Notes under the pieces: model-generated
Told to the model about the DNA's origin: nothing
Seen by the model: only the letters and a program-made list of their open reading frames with translations
Database searches by the model: none
Shown: one piece after another, positions 58,692-64,000 of the stretch
Layout: each line of letters begins with the position of its first letter
Numbering within the stretch: the first letter of the stretch is position 1
From: Pachypanchax playfairii
Taxonomy: Eukaryota; Chordata; Actinopteri; Cyprinodontiformes; Aplocheilidae
NCBI GenBank assembly: GCA_006937955.1
Contig: SSNP01000242.1
Location: forward strand, 84,326 to 148,325
Direction of reading: 5' to 3'
DNA length: 64,000 bases
Program-made: the position numbers and the translations under genes

Positions 58692-60664
58692 GCTACATTC
58701 AGACTGCCAATTTATTTGTCCCTATGTGACCTGTATCTGATTTTATGCCAGTCTGAACGACACAGATCTGATTTTTTCAAATGCGACCCAGTGTCATGTT
58801 TTAAAGGTTTGTTCGAACTCCAAGTTTTACCCAGACTCCAAACACACACACAGGATCAGGGGATCAGATGCAGTGATTTAATATTTATAGTGATAAATAA
58901 ATGTACAACAGTTCGAAATGTGCAAAGCTACTGGCGGGAAAGCTGGAACAGGTACCGGGCTCGGGCGGAGTCCTGGCAGTGGAGGAGAGACAGGTTAGTG
59001 ACAGATCCTTCCAGTGTAGATATGAAAAGCTGCGGTGTGCTGGGAGTGTGTTCAATGAACTCACGGATGGAACGGTGTTGGAGAGGTAGAGGAAGGGTCC
59101 AGGGAACCAGCAGCGGTGGTGGTGATCCGGAGGCAGAGAGTGTGAGACTAGATCCAGTGTGAGTAGATTAATCCACGGAAGACGTTGAGGCAGGAGTGAC
59201 AGCAGACGGCTGTTCCGGGGCAGGTACGGATTCCAGAGGGGACCAGAGACAGACAGGGAAGCCAGGCAGGGGAGACGGTCGTGGAACACATGACCTCAGG
59301 AACCCGTGACAAAAGAGTCCTCCTGACGGCGCGGCAGACAGCCAGCGCAGAGGCACTCAGACCTGGAGGAGAGCTCCAGGTAACAGGACTGAGAGAGGGG
59401 AAGGAGAAGGCAGGTTAGATCGCTAATACTTTAACACTGTCAAAATCACAAGCTCAGGCCAAACGTTACCACATAAATGTTGTGGAACAAACTGGCAGCT
59501 GTCTCCAGTTCCTCCTCTGCTTAAATACCCAGCTCTCCTGAGCTGGGTAACGAGCCACACCTGCAGTCACTCATCAACTGCTGCCACGCCCTGCAATGAG
59601 AATTAGTCCAAACACAAACACCACACACCAGCTGCTGAGAACCTGACACCCAGGCCACTTCAGCATGTGGTCCTAAATCTGATAAGTATCCGATCTTTTG
59701 GCATGGGACTTCAGTCTATACAGCCAGGTCGCTTCCATCTGACCTGTACGTCATCAATACATCCCATACGTGACTATTCTGTGTTGTGGAGGCGGAAGCG
59801 AAAAGAAAACCACAGCCCTAGAGAACTAACCTTGAGCTACAAGATGGATTCTCACGAGATTTGGAGTTTTCCAAACCCACGAACGTCCATCTTGTACCGC
59901 TCCAGCAAAACGGTCTATTTCGATCCAAAAATGATCGGACCAGTTATTGTGCTTTGGGGCTGGTGTTCAGGTTTGATTGGCAGCAAGTGCCCAGCGCAGG
60001 TGGATAAAAGCAGCTATTGAATCTGTTTTAGGAAAACTAGAGACAATTTCTTCATTAAAAAATTAGCAAAGGAAAGAACTTTGTTCATTTCTTGATGGTA
60101 ACCATGAGTGTGTTTTTCTCCCGAATGGATTTGCAAGAGCTTGATTTACTTTGATTGGCTAAAGACAAATCATCAAAGTTTAAATCCAATCAGCTTAAAA
60201 TATTATACCAGATGTCCCTCCCTTTTGTAGACGGTTTCAAATGGAGTGGTTCCAGATGTATGTGTGTCGCCAACTCGACAGAGCCAGGTTAGCAGAGAAC
60301 AGTCAATGGCGAGAAACTGAGGTGTCTGAGTTAATATTTGGGGAGACAGCTCTGTTCTGGTCAAACTCAAGGGGTGTTATGAGAACCGCACGGTTTTTAA
60401 AAACATTTCCAAAGAAATGGCAGAGCGCGAGTTTAAGTGAACCCGCTCCAATGCCAAAGAAAAGTAAAAACTCTCCGAGCTCAATATGTGTGTGGCGTCA
60501 CTGTTCCCTCTACTGTGCATGCGTAACACATTCAAGACAGTAAGTTCAGACAGCAAGTCACTCTCAGGTCGCGTTTCACTGGCAATATGAACAACTTTGC
60601 AAAAAAGATTAGATCTCACCAAAAATCTGAGTTGAGCATTAAGACCTGCAATATGAACGTAGTC
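58692..60664. mobile_element. hAT-like MITE split by a solo LTR
   Basis: The left end GGCTACATTCAGACTGC and the inverted right end GACTACGTTCATATTGC bracket a body with repeated GATCTGAT and ATCCGATCTT words. Without the LTR (58792-59648) it is about 1.1 kb. Its own target duplication is unclear. Confidence 0.7.
58792..59648 (-). mobile_element. Solo LTR inserted in a MITE
   Basis: 857 bp with TG...CA ends (TGTCATG...CCTGACA), flanked by a perfect 5-bp duplication CCCAG (58787-58791, 59649-59653). On the minus strand a TATTTAAG box lies near 59520 with later AT-rich polyadenylation-like sequence, giving LTR polarity. It is related at its ends to the LTR at 22421. Confidence 0.85.
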
Positions 60665-61140
60665 AAAGTGTTTCAGTGATGTTATTCCTCTGTTGGAGAA
60701 GTGAAATGTTTAATCCACAAGCCAGAACACAAAAAATATTAAAAATATAGCTTGCCTATAATGAAACACTCCAACCAGCAGAATGGTGTTATAGCTGAAA
60801 TCTCTTAGACATAACTCTAGCAGGCATCCTCCACCGCTGTGCGTCTCGCAGTGTGAGTATAGCTCAGGCTGATCTCATACAGCTACGGCCAACTTAAATT
60901 TGAAGCCCTTTTTTTAATGGAAATCTCCACTATAAAACTCTCCCTTCCACGATGACAGAAGAGTCTCTCAGTTTGGGCACTTTTATGCTTTCTGAAACAT
61001 TTGATGCTACCTCCAGTTAGCCGTTAGCTTTAAAGTCACAACACATTCAACTTACACCTATTTTTTCCTGAATGGAAAAGAAGAATTGCAACAAATCTAA
61101 ATTTTGTTTTTGTTTTAAATTTACTTTTATGTAAACATAA

Positions 61141-61698
61141 TGTTGACAGAATCTTGTTTTTTTAGTTTTTCCTAAGATGAGGTTCAGGTTATTTTCGTTT
61201 TAATCCTAGTGTTTTGGTTCCCTGAACCCTCTTTCATTATATTTCTTGTTCTTTTGTCTATTGTTCATCCTCCACACCTGGATTCATTCAGTTAATTGGT
61301 TCCTTTGCCTTCTTCCTTCAGCTGTTCCCTCTCAGTAATCACCTAGTCTAGTATAAATACATCTCAGTTAGTCCGATCCTATTGGTTCCTGCTCTGCCAG
61401 GTTATTATTTCATGCTTGTCCAGACTTTGTGTCCTCTTGTGGTCTTTGGGTTTATCGTTCGTTCTGTTAGTAATAGAATTCTGAATCTTTGCATCCTTCT
61501 TGCTCCAGGGTCCATTCGGGGACCAGTATCTTGACAGGATCGTCTCTCTGGGATTTTTACTTACTTACTTACTGTCCTTTTTCTTGTCAGTGTTATTATC
61601 ATCGTGTTTTCTAATAAAACTGTTACTGCAGTATAAACTTCCAAACTTCTGGAACATGTTTTTTTACTACTCCTTTTTTTCAACTACATCATGTAACA
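61141..61698 (+). mobile_element. Probable solo LTR
   Basis: 558 bp, TGTTGACAG...GTAACA, with near-duplicate flanks CATAA (61136-61140) and CATGA (61699-61703). TATAAATAC at 61352 and AATAAAAC at 61611 are in the order expected for a + strand LTR. Confidence 0.6.
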
Positions 61699-61703
61699 CA
61701 TGA

Positions 61704-62770
61704 CCACGTTGTTATGGGCCTCTTGCTCCAACACTGCATACAAATGCTTTAGTTCTGAAAAATCCTTTTCTTAACTGACTCTCTAAAAGATATTTGTATA
61801 AATATATATTTATATATATATATATATATATATAAAATTGTTGGTTTATTTATTTATGATTATTTATTTATTTTGAATTTCAGCAGAGGATCACAGTACA
61901 AGGAGACAGTTTTTACCAGAACAGATCAAACTGGGTTTATCTTGTTACTCCTACAAACAGATGTTGCAATTATAAACACCATTTAAAATTTATTTGGGAA
62001 CTCTCTTCACCCTGCCGACCGCATCTGATTTCTGATTGGTATCTGTAAAGGCTTCTGAGAAAAGGAGTTACGCACTGTTTCAAAGAGGATTTTAAAACAC
62101 CAGCTGATCGTCCTGGTAGGTTCAAATGAGAGCAGCTTGATTTAATGATTTCTTTATGTTGAAAATGTTTCTAATCTCGCCTGCTGCTTTTTCTATTCTA
62201 AATGAACAATCTTCTCGTTTAAAACTGAAAATGTTTCTCAAATGAGATACAAACAAAACATCTTCAGTAAACAAATAAGTTTGAGCTTTCTAGGATCATC
62301 TGATCTGACTGATGGAGAATCTTCACCAGGACGAGCTGGTGATTTTAAAAGAGCTAACAGTGAATTAACCTGGTACTGCCAGATCATTGTGTAGCACCAC
62401 GTGTCCAGTCGGTGCTACACATCTTTAAGACAGTGACGTTAACACGGTAAAGTCAAACGTGTTTGGATAAAAGCCATTTTTTTTTACATTCATGTGCAAT
62501 AACACGTTACGTTTACAGTGCGCACATGCTTAAGAAACATGGTAATATTGCAAGTATATTTTAAAACTGTTGTGTTGCTGATATTTTAATCCGTTTTCTC
62601 GTCGCTATCATTGAGTTTACAACGATGCGCGTTCCTGCAGCAGGGGGTGCAACTTTCGGCATAACACCTGATTGATTACTTATCCTATCTGCTCATTTTT
62701 CAATGAAGGAATCATCTCTAGTTCTTCTAAAACAGATTCAATAGCTGCTTCTACGTGTCCGCCCGCTGGC
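61704..62770. other. Intron 2; TA microsatellite only
   Basis: Contains a TA run at 61806-61834; otherwise AT-rich and non-coding. Confidence 0.5.
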
Positions 62771-62777
62771 ACAGCCA

Positions 62778-63350
62778 TCAAATCAATCAAAAATCAAATC
62801 AAAAATACTTTATTAATCCCCGAAGGGAAATTAAGTGTTGTTGTAGCTCAGTTCCTTTTCAGGAAGCCATTATAGAAGGTTCTAGCTGTGAACAGGAAGG
62901 ATCTCCTGTAGCGGTCTGTGCTGCAGCAGATTATGAAGAATCTTCTGGCTGAGGACACTCTGTTGTTGAGTTACTGTGTTCTGTAGAGGATGATGAGGGT
63001 TTTCCATCATGTTCTTCATCCTCCTTTGGACAATCAACTCAAGAGACTCCAGTTCAGTCTCCAGGACAGAATCAGTCCTCCTTATCCATCTGTTCAGCCT
63101 CTTCATGTCACCTGCTCTGATGCTCCGCCCCCAACAGGTGACTGCAGATGTGATCAACTCCTCTTCTTTTGCCGCTCCTCTTCAAATCTCTGTCTGCCCG
63201 TACTGTTTGAAAGCAAGGCAGACACACACTGGAGTCTGGGATATGTTCCTTTAGCCTTGTCTCAGTAAAACACATGATGCTGCATTCCAGATACTCTGGC
63301 TGGGTTATTTCTATCTTTATTAGGACTGTGTATTGACTTCCATTCATTTC
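62778..63350 (-). pseudogene. Rex1-like LINE, internally deleted
   Basis: Read on the minus strand, 63340-63200 encodes CSIMCFTETRLKEHIPDS followed by FQTVRADRDLKRSGKR. This is a conserved part of the apurinic-type endonuclease domain of LINE ORF2. Directly after it, 63157-62885 encodes ITSAVTCWGRSIRAGDMKRL then NRWIRRTDSV and later residues, the C-terminal end of the same ORF. All polymerase motifs between are missing. The 3' UTR-like sequence TTCCCTTCGGGGATTAATAA and an ATTTGATT-type tail (62810-62778) close the element. It is dead. Confidence 0.8.
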
Positions 63351-63375
63351 TATAGTCTGATCCTGATGTACCATG

Positions 63376-64000
63376 TGTAACCCATGTTAAAATATGACAT
63401 AATAAATAAGTTGCAAGTTAAAAGTGATTCATTCAATTTAAATTAGTTCATAAGTTAATTAAAAATGTAAATGCAGCAATAATATAATGTTCACAATTAA
63501 AAGTATGCTGACAAAAAATATGATGTCGCTGCCCCTTTAAGAGACTAGTGAGATTGGCGCTGCACGTCAATGACGTTCAGCAGAGACCTGAGGGAGAGGA
63601 AACGTGCGGTGGTAGACGAACAGAAAAAGAGTGGAAAAGTTCATATTAAGCTTGGAAAAGCATAACTTACCTGGTCGGGAACTGACAGGGATTTTATGAG
63701 AATTGAACCACACCGGTTTTGGTCAGGTTTTTTTGTTTGGTTTGGAGCTCGGTCGGAGCAAGGATTGGTCTGCCGTGTGCTGGCGTGCACACTTTCAGAT
63801 GAGATTCAAGATGGCGAGCCAGACCCGGACTTTCAACTCACCTCCTCCATCGCATCGGTGAGGGAATCTCCTGCGTACGGTAACTCGCTGCCAGAGTGGT
63901 AGGAGTATCAGGAGTTATTTCGAACAGAACAGAACTGAACTTTGAACTGATTGAATTATTATTTTGGACCGAAACAAACTGAAACGTTTCATTGGACTTG
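63376..64000 (+). mobile_element. Possible 5' LTR/leader of an LTR retrotransposon, cut by the window end
   Basis: After TGTAACCCATG (63376) come AT-rich sequence, CCCCTTTAAGAGACTAG (near 63531) and a GC-richer leader. The leader ends in repeated AACTGAAC words, a layout I associate with teleost LTR elements. No tRNA primer site or gag was confirmed. Confidence 0.3.

Larger units (their letters stand above)
39731..64000 (+). other. gria3 intron 2 (5' part, runs off the window)
   Basis: It begins with a gtaagtg donor and no GluA3 exon 3 coding sequence was found before the window ends. It contains all the mobile elements listed after 39731. Assigning the far end to this intron is inference from the missing exon 3. 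Confidence 0.75.

Overview
The window is euchromatic DNA from a teleost fish. Three things point that way: an AT-rich, intron-and-repeat landscape; typical teleost repeats (tRNA-derived SINEs, Rex-like LINEs, hAT and TTAA-type MITEs, Tc1/mariner elements, short solo LTRs); and one recognisable host gene, the AMPA-type glutamate receptor subunit gria3 on the + strand. The sequence alone does not settle the species, or whether this is the gria3a or gria3b paralogue.

Layout. Bases 1 to about 38,000 are gene-free upstream DNA. They hold dispersed repeats: a Penelope-like inverted repeat with hammerhead-like motifs at 1208-1627, palindromic MITEs, several TTAA-flanked MITEs, a decayed LINE (about 22,240-24,620) carrying a solo LTR and a SINE, a 21-bp minisatellite, and a SINE whose tail has grown into roughly 680 bp of GGAT repeat. 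From about 38,400 to 39,054 lies the gria3 promoter and 5' leader. It has a near-consensus RE1/NRSF (REST) site 0.6 kb before the start codon, a CCAAT box, a pyrimidine-rich tract and upstream ATGs. Exon 1 (signal peptide and mature N-terminus) is 39055-39133. Exon 2 (start of the amino-terminal domain) is 39572-39730. Everything after 39731 is best read as the first >24 kb of gria3 intron 2, because exon 3 was not found.

Intron 2 is heavily colonised by mobile DNA. It contains a Tc1/mariner element with DD36E spacing and a perfect 29-bp TIR, disabled by two nonsense codons (53913-55124); a nest of three DNA transposons including a BED-finger hAT remnant (45724-48095); a MITE with perfect 92-bp inverted termini (55921-56574); a hAT MITE split by a solo LTR (58692-60664); another likely solo LTR; and an internally deleted LINE (62778-63350). 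A 10-N gap at 40003-40012 sits between two nearly identical C12-A26/27 tracts.

Only gria3 is likely to be a functioning gene here. Nearly all other long open frames are low-complexity repeats or decayed transposon proteins. Repeat family names rest on recognisable termini, target-site duplications and translated motifs, not on database searches.
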